Below the pieces are notes generated by a model. That model made no database searches. It was not told the origin of the DNA and saw only the letters and a program-made list of their open reading frames with translations. From positions 2,418,001-2,482,000 of the forward strand of contig OZ017754.1 in the NCBI GenBank assembly GCA_963969365.1: a stretch of DNA of 64,000 bases. Direction: 5' to 3'. A program made the position numbers and the translations under genes. This stretch comes from Asterochloris sp. CNOR1 (Eukaryota > Chlorophyta > Trebouxiophyceae > Trebouxiales > Trebouxiaceae). Positions 1 to 11,200 of this stretch are shown piece after piece (positions within the stretch are counted from its first letter, which is position 1; each line of letters opens with the position of its first letter).

Positions 1-3000
1 ACTACTAGCATGGCAACCTCCAAGAAGCAGATGCCTACTCAAGGCTTTGAAAGCCTGCCTCATACAGCAATCTCCGAGGGCAGCATCGCAGCCACGACCT
101 GAGTCTGGGGGTCATGTGGGAACAGCATGCAGCTGCATGGCTGACTCACTGTACGTCCCCTTCCTCGTCCATTTCATCGACCAGCCCTGCCATGAGCTGC
201 CGCAGTTCAGGCTCGGAAAGCTGAAAACGTCCCGACCTCAGCGTCTGCACAAGAATTGCGCTTTTCTTTGGGCAAGACCACAGCAGAAGTTGGGTGCTTG
301 ATTCCATCATTACATACTGTCACGTGCTCCTAACCTGCCCTTTCACTTGGAGCAGGTGTGGCAGGGACCAGCATGTGTTACATGTCTCAGCAACTCATAC
401 TATGGTCATCTGGGTTCCAGCAGCAATTGCTGCTGCCACCAAGAAAGCACCTTGAAGCCGTGCTGCCTGCCCCAGTACGATGACCTGCCAACGACACCCT
501 GCTTCCGGGTTGCAGCTCACTCAGTCATTGGGAAACCTTGACCTCCACCACACCATCTTGGTGGTACACCTTCCCAGTGCTTGTTTGACAGGCTGACATG
601 AATTGGGGCCCACACCCAATGAGGGCGGCGTCACAGTGGCCAGCATGACCATGAGTCCACACTACATGCCGTACACCGAGGCTCACCTCCACCACGTCGT
701 GATAGTGAACCTTCCCTGCCTGCTCCTTGTCCAGCTCCTGAAACACCTCCCGCAGCTCAGCAACCAGCTGGCTGTCAGTGGCAATGTGATGAGCCACTGC
801 ACGCAGGGCAACCTGCTTGATGCGCCCATAGGTGCCGAAGCGCTGCAGGCGCTGCACGATGCTGCCGTGCAGGGGGGTGTCTGAGGCTGGCTCCTGGTAC
901 GACAGCCACCTGCACATGGGGGAAGATGAGACCAGATGGTGCTGTGAGCTGCAGTCTCTGATTTGTTGTATGGACGGTACTTTAAGGCTGGCTCCTGGCA
1001 ATGCAACAACCCAGGCCAGAAAGGCATTCTTGTATAGCCCTTGATCACAAAGGTCAGCAAGAGTCTCAGCTGATGCTGAGGCATCGTTTGGCAGCAGCCA
1101 ACAGGGCTGCCAAGAGCCTGCTGTGCCAGCCATGTGTATCCCTGGTGGGAGCAGGTCCAGTCCTGCTAACCACAGTGAACCAGCACTATGTGCCATGCTG
1201 CACATCTCCACAAGAGGGCCAGGTACATGCAACAACTGTGGTTTGAGCACCAGGGCAGCTGAGCTTTGAGCCAACAGCCAATTTGGGAGAGCAACATAGG
1301 GGTTTGGCACAGGCCTGCCTGCTTCATCATGCCAAGAGCAAGCAGCACTGGCAAGCATTCAGCCTTTATCGAGGACAGCGCTGGTCCATGACCACCCCAC
1401 CTGTGGTGAAGGGCATCTTGGGCACTAATGCGCTGCTCAGGGTCGCGCTGCAGCATGGCCTGCAGCAGGTCCTTGGCGTCGGCTGACAGCGTGTCCCAAG
1501 GTGGCCGCTCAAAGTCCAGGTCAGAGTACAGCACTGCCCTAAAGACATCCTGCAGATCCAGTGCACAGGGGGTCATCACTGTGGGAGGCACAGACCGACT
1601 CCCTGCAACGATCCTGCAAGTACTTGCAGAGAGTGAGGGACTGTGCTGTGCAGGACTTGCTGCAGCCTTTTCTGCTGTAGTATATCTGCAGATGTTGGGC
1701 AGAGGTAGGTGCACTTCCAGTGGTCAGGGCAGTGCACTGGACGGGGGGAGCACCTCACTTCACAAACTACTGTGCTGCTGGCAGTGCAATGGGCTGATCT
1801 GAGCAGCACATGCTGAACCTCACCCTGTTGTCAAAAACCTTGCGTTGCTGGAAGACCTCTGAGACCTCGTCCCCCTCCTCGCCAGAAAAAGGCAGCCTGC
1901 CAGTCAGCAGCTGATAGGCCAGGATGCCTGCAGGATGCAAGGGCAATCAGAAGGAGGCAACCTGTTATTCAGCTATGCAAAATAGGTAAAATGGGACAAC
2001 ACAACATGACAGGCACGAGCGCTGCAGCCGGCTCCCAGAGCAGGCAGTGCCACACACCTGCAGACCAGACGTCTGCCGACTGACTGTACTTCTGGCGGAG
2101 GACCTCTGGGGCAACATACACTGCAGTGCCTGCACAGCATGAGTAGGAGCTTTCGACAACCAGATGCACAAATTTGCAGACGAATGCAGTCAAGCAGAGA
2201 GAGCTACCGGATGCTGAGTAGCACATACTGACAATACGCTGCCTGTGCACGCAGATCTTTCCTAAGCAGTGGGTGCAAGCAGTGCATGCAGCACGCACCT
2301 GCTTTGTCTGACAGCATCTGCCCTGGCTGACAGTACTCAGCCATACCAAAGTCGACTCCCTTCAGCGGTGCATCTGGGGAGGGGTGCAGGTACAGAAAGT
2401 TGTCTGGCTTCACATCTCTGATGATCACATTGCGCAGGTGGCACTGCAGCCAGAGAGCAACAAGCCTGGGCAGCTGCGGGTCTGCCCCTTCAAGCCACAG
2501 GGGCCCAGCATTTGGGCGATGTGATGAGCATTGCAGGATGTCCACTTTGCCTGAGGGCGATGAAAGGACTGCCACTGCAAGCTGAGCCCACCTGTGCTAC
2601 CACCCGCAGGACTTCCCTCACATGCTGCGCTGCCTCTGCACAGCAGACAGACACTGGCCATGCGAGTAGAATGACTTCCTGCAGGAGTAATAGACCTGGG
2701 GCCTAGCACTGAGCACTGCTAGGATGCTCAAGCAGCAGAAAATGCTCAGCAGGGCTTCGCGGCAAGGGCATAGTGCGATACCTTCCAGTCAGACCATGCT
2801 GCAAACCAGTGTGTACCTTTCTCGCTGTAGGAGCCCTGCTGCACCCTCTGCCACAGCTCTCCGCCGCTGCACAGCTCCATCACCAGGTAAACCTTCTGGC
2901 TGTCCTCATAGGCGCCATACAGATAAATGACATTCAAGGATCTGCCTGCCGGCAAGAACGATTCTGGGAAAGCTGGTGAGCCAGCAGCAGCCTCGCTGTG

Positions 3001-3837
3001 CAATGCAGGACAGTGGCATGGCAAGCGCTGGTGGGGCAGGCCACCTTGACAAGAGTGTCACAAGGGCTGCTGCAGCACAGGATAGTCCTGTGCTGAGCTA
3101 GACCAACCAATGAGGTGCAAGTGGCACGCATCACTTCACAAAGCATCATCAGATAAGGGGATGAGCACTGTGTAGCAAGAGAGATGCTGGGGTCGGCGCA
3201 CCAATATGGTTGAGAATGTCCACCTCATGTACAATGCGGCGTAAGAAGTGGGGTTCAAGGTTGCCGTCTGGGCCGAAGCGTTTCGTCATGATCTTCACGG
3301 CCACCCTGCATGCAGCACCAACCCAGGTTGTGATGATCTGAAGGGCCACGAGCATGACAGGGGCAAGCAAGCTTTGAGCAGAGCCACAGGCAGGTGGGTT
3401 GGGCTATCTGGGACATGTGAGCCTGGCATGGGCAGGCAGGCTCGTGTGCAATGACACAGATACCATCACCAGCCACGTACGGCCAGACCATTTACAATTG
3501 GGGTTGTGCAGATGCATGTCCCCCTGTGGAGAGACAAGAGGAGCCTCACTTCTCCTTTTTCTGCTTGTCCACTGCCACATGGACTGTGCCAAAGGAGCCC
3601 TGGCCTATTTTCTTCTGCAGGTCGTAGCGTATATCAAAGTCATGGGGGTAACTGCAAAAGTGATGGAACTGATTGAGGTTGCCCGCAGATGCAATTTCGT
3701 GTAGGCAGGAGGCAGAGCGAAGGCAGCACGTCACCGGAAGTCGCGCTGGGCCCCTGCAGATTGCCTCTGTTTGGGGACAGAGGTCGCTGCTGCTTGGGAA
3801 GCAAGAGATCTCTGCTGTCTCTGCCACAGGCTGCCAT
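1..3837 (-). CDS. Calcium-dependent protein kinase (CDPK), 3' end beyond window
   Basis: Ser/Thr kinase joined to calmodulin-like EF-hands, expected to phosphorylate targets in response to calcium. Exons read leftwards: glycine loop GQGSFGTV (about 3652-3548), VAVK lysine (about 3305-3205), hinge [14 protein letters not shown] (about 2950-2817), catalytic loop IIRDVKPDN and DFG (about 2455-2290), APE segment VAPEVL (about 2133-2058), then the C-lobe to about 1390. The junction and first EF-hand lie at 890-687 and another EF-hand-like segment at about 270-131. The junction-to-EF-hand order is typical of CDPKs rather than CaMKs. Oddities: the HRD histidine is Ile, and the first EF loop ([12 protein letters not shown]) lacks several usual acidic ligands, so calcium binding may be weak. 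ATG 3837 is the likeliest start, but the first splice is unresolved; an N-myristoylation MG is not seen. Family call strong, exact model uncertain. Confidence 0.85.
541..745 (-). repeat. Tandem copy of CDPK exon end and donor
   Basis: The true exon ends at 687 with GTGGAG followed by a GTGAGC donor. About 146 bp further into the intron, near 541-600, a degraded copy of the same exon end recurs: [12 protein letters not shown] in the copy against [11 protein letters not shown] in the exon. It belongs to the window-wide class of splice-junction duplications. Confidence 0.6.
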
Positions 3838-4035
3838 TCTTCAGCTGCTGCCTACACCTATTGCAGGGGCCATGCAACAGCAATGCTCTGCCTGTCCTAT
3901 AAACATCTGCAGACCTGGAATGAAGTCTTTCCGCTGCTGGTGGCATCTGCAGCTGCAGCTTGGCCCTCTGCAGTAACGACCCTAAGCAAGAAGACAAGTT
4001 GACTGCTACTACTAGCCTTCTCGCATAAACCCAGC
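3838..4035. promoter_or_regulatory. Divergent spacer between CDPK and SPRTN
   Basis: The minus-strand CDPK (ATG near 3837) and plus-strand SPRTN (ATG 4036) face away from each other, leaving about 200 bp as a shared promoter region. I see no clear TATA box or named element. The CDPK start is not fixed, so the spacer could be shorter. Confidence 0.4.
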
Positions 4036-7000
4036 ATGGACATCATGGAAGCAGAGCACGTCCCAGGTGTGGTTGGCCATGCTCATCACCTTTCGGTCTT
4101 GAATATATGCCCTCCACACCCAAAGTTGCTGCTTATCACCCTGCTGTGTGGTGCACAAACATTACCTTGCTGTCTGCAGATGTTCCATCCCTCTTTCTGC
4201 ATTACTCAGCTTTATATTTTGATGACAGTCTTGGGGCCTGCTCAGTCGAGTGGAGCAGTGCCAGAATGACTAGGTGGGGGTTTCTCACGCATAGGCGGCT
4301 GCAGCAGGACCCTGCACACAGTCCTGTTGCAGCAGATTTTTGGTTCCGCACCTCTGAAGTTGGGCATCTCGTGCTGTGTGCAGATGTGCAGGCACCTGCC
4401 AGTATGACCGCGGCGGTGGCTGCCGAATCAAGCTGTCAGAGCCCTTGCTGAAGGTGGGCGGACGGCCTCCCTGCCTGCCTGATGCTCAGGGCAGCAGCTG
4501 TGGCCTGCCAGTTACTCAAGCTCACCATCACAGCCGTACCGCGCAGACAGCCAAGCCATTTACATGTGCCTGTGCTGCGTGCAGTTCCGCCCCGTGCTGG
4601 AGCTCAAAGAGGCAAGTGCCCTGCCTGCGCACAGGGCTGACAGGCAGCCTCGGTGTATGTAGTGGCAAGAGTCACGCAGCTGCATGCTGCACAAAGTGAA
4701 ATGGTGCTGGCAAACCACCTGCACGGCTTGTGTATGGCATCTGGCGTCATGCTGAGGTGCCTGCATGAAGAGCACACCTGCCAAGAGGGTTGTGGCCTCA
4801 GCACAGCAACCTCTACAGTTTTGGGGGACTGTGCTTTGCCCAGCCAATCCAGCTCCTGCTGCTGCACCTGCTGCTGCACCAAGAAGGCACAGTGCAGACC
4901 ATATCAGATCCCCCCTCTCACTTTGTCAGGCATGCAGTGCAGCTTCAAAGAGCAGCTGAGACAGAAAGGCCTTGTTAATGGCTCAGGGACTCGCAGTCTG
5001 CACGGTCACTGCGTCCACCAGTGCTTCCGCAGGTCAAGGCCAGCCTTCAGCATAGCCTGTAGCATCTCAAGATGGCCCAGCTTCTGTAGGACTGTCACTC
5101 AGCTTTAAGTCCCATGCCTTGCAGACGCTGCTGCACGAGATGATACATGCCTACTGTTTCCTGAACAAGCTGCGCGATCGTGACCCCACAGGCCATGGAG
5201 CTCCCTTCCTTGAAAAGATGCACTTCATCAACAGAGCCGCCTTCCCTGACTCTCAGGTGCGGAACTAGGCATTGCTGAGGTCTCCAGGCTCAGGCCTCAA
5301 CCGCTTTCTGACTCCCTGGCCTTGCCACACATTGTGTGTGCTGTCCTATCAGGGGATGCCCAGGGCGAGGCTGAGGCCTCTTGCTTCAGTTGGAGTCTCC
5401 AGACGTGTGCCTGACTGCTAGACTATGCAAAACAGGGCATCTAGGGTCCCAAGGGACGGCCCCTATATCTGCCGGGAGCCAATCTAGCATATCCCATTCC
5501 TCTGGACTCGTATGCTTCAGCCTCAGAACGTCTCAGCTCAGCTTGCGGCCGTCATGACAGCCAGGTACCGCAGATCGCCCTTGTCTTGGGCACGTCGTCT
5601 GCTGTGCCTCACAGGCCCCTGGTGCTCCCTTGGGCCCAGATGCTCAGCTGAAGCATGCAGCAGGCTCTGGCCAGCAGAAGTGTCAGCCCAGCAGCGGCAG
5701 GTCGTCGCCCTGCCTGGCACATCCTGCACAGAATGGTTGAGTGCATCCTGCCCTCTGCTGCTGCAGAGGCCTTCCCAGGGCTACAACATCACTGTCTTTC
5801 ACAGCATGCATGCTGAGGTTGAGAACTACCAGGTCCACCATTGGACGGTGAGCACGCAGCTGCAGCCTGGTGCACTGCAGCCGAACAGTAGCTTCTCTTG
5901 TGCTACTGATTGTGGGCACGGAGAGCAGACGTCACCGGCAGGTCTGCTTGAGCTTGTGGCGCTAAGGCCAGCAGCCCAGTGTTACATCAGTAAGAAGGCA
6001 GGGAGCAATGTTTGGTCCGCTCAACACCTGTGCGAGCATGCTTGTCGATGGCCTGATGCAGATTTTGTGGCCTCTGACGGCTGCTGCACCCTGGCGCCCC
6101 GTGACCCCTGGACTATTGAAATGCACTTAGATGCTGATGCCTGCCTCTGCCTGTGTTTGGCAGCTCCAGCAGCATGGTCCAGTGGCTGCAGTGTGTGGCC
6201 AGCTCCGTGCAATCATGGCCTCTGGTTGTTGCACGTGGCCCGGCCCTGCAGCCTGGCCTCCGCTGATGGGTCTCCTGCTGTCTGCAACCATTATCCCTGA
6301 TTGTGCATGTGTAGTCCGCCTCATGCAGCTATGGCCACTTGACCGTTGCAAATCTTCTGCAGTCATGGCCTCCTGACTGCTGCTGTGGTTGGTCTGCCCC
6401 TGCAGTGTCAGAGGTGTGGGAAAACCATCAAGCGGGCCATGAACAGGCCACCGCAGCCTGCAGACTGCCGGAACTACGGCAAAGGGGAGCGGTGCATCGA
6501 CCCCAAGTGTGCCCATCATGTGCACGAGACCACCTGCGGAGGGGAGTGGAACAAGGTGCTGCTCCCTGCCCGGCCTTCCAAAGTGTGGATAGCTTCATCG
6601 TGCATGTACGCATCCTGCATGCAGATACAGATCCATCGTGCACATACACATTTTGTACAAAGGTACATGGTGCATACTGATTGGGTTCCCCAACTTGGGC
6701 TCTAGCTGCCATAACTTCACATAGCATCGGCTGCTTGCAGCACACCTTAGTGTACCTGCAGATCCCCTCTGAGGGCAGGCTGAAGGTTGCCCATCCTGTT
6801 TCTCACAGGGGTTGCTCCCTGCACTGTGCAGACTGCTGAGCCTGCAGGCTTTGGCCAGAAGAGAAAAGGGCCCCGTAAGCAGCCAGCCGCAGCTGGAGGC
6901 ATGGCAGTGCCAGCCAAGCGCCCCAGAACAGGGGGCCAGCCTGCAGCAGGGCAGAGAGGCACCATTCTGGACTTCTTGCAAAGCGCCAGCAGTGCAGGGG

Positions 7001-7511
7001 ACACCTCCAGCCAGCCGCCACCAGGTGGCAGCTGCCCTGAGCAGGCAGTGAGTGACAGAGTGGAATATGCTGGTGGTTGGCGCCAGCCCGGTGGGGCTGC
7101 TGCAGGGGGCAGCCAACAGGCTGATGGGGAGCAGCGCAGGAGCAACCAGGTGGGTTGGGTCACTGCTCAATGCTTCAGGCTACCTGAAACGGCACCTGTT
7201 GGCTCTTGCTGGCTAGATCAGTCACTGAGAGAGCATCCTTATAGCCACAGGCAGCAGCTGCAGAAGCGCGGCTGCATCAGGGCACCCCTTCTGCAGCATC
7301 TGACGGCAGCAAGCTGATTAAAGCCAAGCTGACAGCAGCCAGCCATGTGGAGGCAGTCATTGATTTGGCAGATGATGAGGATGAGGTGTCACAAGCTGCT
7401 GCCGCCAATGCACAGACAGCCCTGGCCTGCCCAGTCTGTGGCCTCGTGTGGAGCAGCACCATCAGCAATCGTGACATGAACAGCCACATTGACCAGTGTT
7501 TGAACTTCTGA
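4036..7511 (+). CDS. SPRTN: SPRTN/Spartan-like DNA-protein crosslink metalloprotease
   Basis: Zinc protease of the SprT family; known relatives degrade proteins covalently trapped on DNA at replication forks. Nine phase-consistent exons give 383 aa: 4036-4066, 4180-4273, 4384-4453, 4585-4611, 5125-5256, 5779-5847, 6406-6555, 6832-7149, 7251-7511. The catalytic HEMIH is at residues 78-82, with a third ligand His98 in GHG. CAGTCQYD and RIKLSEPLLK match the family core, and CQRCGK to TTCGGEW gives the zinc-binding SprT tail. Basic clusters near 201-225 suggest a nuclear signal. TILDFL (about 235-240) resembles a PCNA-binding PIP box, VIDLADDEDE (333-342) resembles a SUMO-interacting motif, and CPVC...H...C (357-380) is a Rad18-type UBZ finger. 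The intron after the 27-nt exon 4 starts with GC. Start chosen because its splice phase fits exactly. Confidence 0.93.
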
Positions 7512-8274
7512 ACATACATCAGATGTATTGAATCATTGCTTGCAAATGAATTAAACATGCATTGTATGGCTAGAAGGGCTTTGTGGTGTCCTCCACAGGC
7601 GTCAGATTTCCTGGAGACGAACTCTAAGTGTGGTTGCTGCTGGCTACAAGTTTGAATCCACTCCTGTCAGGCTGATTTGGCAGGAGATAGATGTTGGTCC
7701 TTCCAAAGTGATGGCACTGTTGTCAGCATTCCCACAATGTCCAGCTGTGACGAGATCTTACTGTGGAAGCACCTTGCATGCATCTTGTGTCAACTTTGTG
7801 CCATCGCCATGCTGAGGAGAGAGTCTCCTCGTCCAAGCATGTCACTAGTCCCACTTTGCCCTTGACATCATAACTGACTGTATACAGTCAGTACACATGT
7901 TGCTCTCATCGCCACCTTCCTGGTTGCTTAACAGCATAAAGAGCTCTGCGTCTAGAAGGTTCAAGACTTCACTCCCCCGGAAGCCGTTTCAGGCCATTGG
8001 GAGCTCTGATTGCTTGCTGCGTAATGGGATGGAAGGGGGACTTCACAATATTGAGAGGCTTCGCAGTGTGCACAATGGCATGTGGTGCATTTGTGCTTGC
8101 TGTGCTGAAAGTGTGCTCCTTCATGAGAACTGCTCTGCGTGCACAAAACCATGCAAGTTGGTGCTTGCTACATGAAAAAGGAGCCCGCCTGATGGCAGAG
8201 CAGCACCATCAGCAGTGCTCAATTGGATTTATTGACAATGAAATGCATTAAATGTCACAGTTCGATTTGTGTGT
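7512..8274. other. Convergent intergenic spacer
   Basis: This holds the 3' flanks of SPRTN (plus, stop 7509-7511) and the large chromatin gene (minus, stop 8277-8275). Both strands have only short frames with no recognisable protein. An AATTAAA at 7549-7555 lies 38 bp past the SPRTN stop. I see no further gene. Confidence 0.6.
8228..8233 (-). terminator. Possible poly(A) signal of the DDT-PHD-bromodomain gene
   Basis: AATAAA on the minus strand about 42 nt beyond the stop codon. Position is right for a polyadenylation signal, but many green algae use TGTAA instead, so this is tentative. Confidence 0.35.
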
Positions 8275-11200
8275 TCACTGCCTGCTGGCGCGAGATGCAC
8301 GCCCTGACTGAGCGGTGCTGGCAGCCAGCCTCCTGCTCGCTGGAGAGGCTGGCTGCCCAAAGTCGTCATCACTACTGCCTTCGTTGGACAAGGAGGGGGA
8401 GGGTTCTGGGCTAGAAGAGCCAGACGCAGTCTGCAAGGGTGCTGCTGTTGGTGCTGCAAAGCGGGCGTCTGTCATATTGTTGTGGGTGTGCAGGGGCAGG
8501 CCCTGCTGCTGCCAGCGAGTAAGGAATGCCTGCTCCGCTTCCCTGGCCAGGCTCACCACCACACTTCCAGACTCATTAAAGCGCCGGCAGTTAGCCCAGA
8601 TCAGATTGACATCTGCAAGGGCAGCCCCTGCAGACAGGCAGGCAGGCGCTGCAACCTCACGGGGTGAAGGTCGAGCCTCCTCTCACTGAACGTCTGGTAA
8701 CGGCACCACGCGCACATTTTTGCAGGTCCAGAACTCATAATTGTACGGGCATGTGCGGGACACCACTTGCGAGAGCTGTACATCGCTGCCTTTCGCTCAC
8801 ATGCGGGACCTCTGCAAGTTTGCCAGCTCACCTGCGTCGGCATACTGCCCCGCCGCCAGCCTGGCAGCGATTGTGCCCAGGTCCATAGGGTGCGTGATGA
8901 CTGAATGATACCCTGGAGCCCACTCCTCCCTCACAGGCATCGCGAAGTTGAGGGCGACCTTCAGCTTCAGGACCGCCCTCACAACTCTAACGGCGCGGGC
9001 CAGCTCCGAGTCTGGCAGCCCAGGCTCAGTGCTTGGGTGACTGCTGGGCTTTGAAGCAGGCCGTGCTGCAGGGACCAACGCTGTGCCTGCAGGCTCTGCT
9101 GTGCAGGCTGCCGCAATGGGGCTGGCCAATTGGGAGTCGCGCCTGCCCCTGCAGCTGGGCAGCACCACCTTGATGGATCTGAAACCTCGCTGCTGCCCCC
9201 GCCCATTCTGTGCTGGGGGGGCAGCCCCAGTCCCAGAGGCGCCTTGGCCCACTGCAGGCTGCGCGTGTGCAGAGGCGGGCTGATCAGCCTGCCTGCTGCT
9301 GCTGCCGGGAGCTGCCTGGCCCCCGCTGGCACCTGGCAAGGCAGCCAACCCCCTGGGCGAGGCAGGGAAGCTGCCATCTGGGGTCAGGGGCAGGCCCTCC
9401 CGCTGCCACCTGCAAAAGCCATATGATGTGGTGCAAAGGTGCACCATTGGCATACACCTGTGCATGCTAGCCCATGGCACACCATGACCGAAAGTCTGGG
9501 AGAGAGCATACATGGGAAGTCTGCCCTCGGCCAGCAACAAAGATGTGGCTGCAGCGTAGGCAGCAGCAGCACACCTGGCCTCAAAGTCCTTCTGAAAGGC
9601 GTCAGCCAGCTTGACGATGTCCGAGCCAAGAGTGTTGAAGGTGCGGCAGTTGTGCCAGATGAGCCTCACGTCTGACAGAACCTCCTCTGCAGCACAAAGG
9701 GCGCCTTGGGTGGCAGTGCACTGCACCATGCATCATGTTGGCAAGAAAGCGCAGCATGTCATCTGTGTTGAACAGCTCCTGCTGAGCGCATGCAACACAT
9801 TTATGTTGAAGCAGGTGCGTGGAGAAGTTCAGTGCTAGCTCCTAAATAGAGCTGTGAGGGGCTTTTTTCACTGGTCACAGGAAACGGCTTCTGATATGGC
9901 GGCATGCAGTGCACTTCATGCACGGCACCGAGTGACAGGTGTACAGAGATGTGTGCCAGTAGCGGGCAGGCTGCGCCTGCCTTAGAATGCAACTTTGTTC
10001 ACCAGCACAGGCACTTTGGTACTGGGTTGACGCCTCCAATCCCCAGACGCTGGACAGGCACTGCGGTACTTATGCACTGCAGCCGGGCAGGCTGTGCACC
10101 ACCGGCCTGACAGCAGCCCACCCAGCAACACTGTGCGCGCCTCACCAGCGGTGGTGTAGCCCCTCTCTTGCAGGCGGCGCTGCACCGTGCCCAGGTCCAT
10201 GGGATGTGAGACCACTAAGCTGTACCCAGGTGCAGCAGCATCAGTGACAGGGCTGCAGAAGGGCGCTGCCGTGGGCAGCTGCCTGACTGCCTGCACCACA
10301 CTGCCTGCTGCCTCAAGGCCTGAGCAGCCCTGCTGCAGCGAGGCTGGACATGCTTTGGGGGGCTCTTGCTGCTGCGGCGCCACTGCCTGCTGCTGGACCG
10401 ACAGCCTGCTGGTAGGCAGCCCGATGCGGACCTTGAGACTCCCTGCAGGCATGAGAGGAGTTTGCGCTGGTGGTTTGACCAATCGTCGTCTGCCCAGGAG
10501 GCAAATGGCAGCCAGCGTAACAAAGCCGCTGCAAGGCTGTTGCATCACTTGCTCAAGAGCATTTTGGGTCGATCTGGCCAGGGCTCATCTGAGTGGAAAG
10601 TGATTGTCTGTAATGCGGTCGTTGGTGGCCAAGGCTCAAAGCACAGGGCATGCAGCTCTCACCACAGGACCTGGGGGAACCTGCCTCCTCATGGCCATCG
10701 CTGGCGCTGTCAGGAGCCTTGCGCTTGCGACTGGCCCTGCTCCCCTGCTGCTTCGCCGCTTGCTGCTGCACGGCCTGCTGCTGACGCCGTGCAGACTGCT
10801 GCTGTGCCGCATGCTGGCCTGCCTGCAGATGCTGTGCACGCTGCTGGAGCTGCAGGGCATCCAAGGGCAGCCCTGCTGCCTTCCATGCTGCAGTGAAGGC
10901 AGCCTCAACCTCCATGGCAGCCTTGCAGATGGCGCTGCCTGGCGCATTGAAGGCGAGGCAGTTGTTCACCACCTGCAGCAGTAATTGTCTGCGCCTTAGC
11001 AGGCACCTCGATAGATATGGCAGCAGCTGGAGGTGGAAGTCTTTTTTTTTCAACTGTCACCGAAATCTACCACAACTTTCACCATAAATTACCAGAAGCG
11101 ATGGCTGACAGTATGCATGTTGCTGAGCGCAGCATGCAGCAGATGCATGTTGCTGAGCGCTGAACTTGCAAAGTGCACAGCAACATCTGCACATGCAGCT

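Noticed and set aside
525-1358. Single 277-aa minus-strand open frame spanning exon and intron of the CDPK
   Set aside because: Only its EF-hand part matches the family; the rest runs through introns with donor and acceptor sites, so it is not one continuous coding exon.
4855-4885. CTGCTGCACCTGCTGCTGCACC run as a functional microsatellite
   Set aside because: Short intronic low complexity; CTG/CAG-rich runs are common throughout this DNA.
5512-6300. Long 262-aa plus-strand frame in the SPRTN gene
   Set aside because: It overlaps one true exon (5779-5847), but the rest is intron and low-complexity text with no domain.
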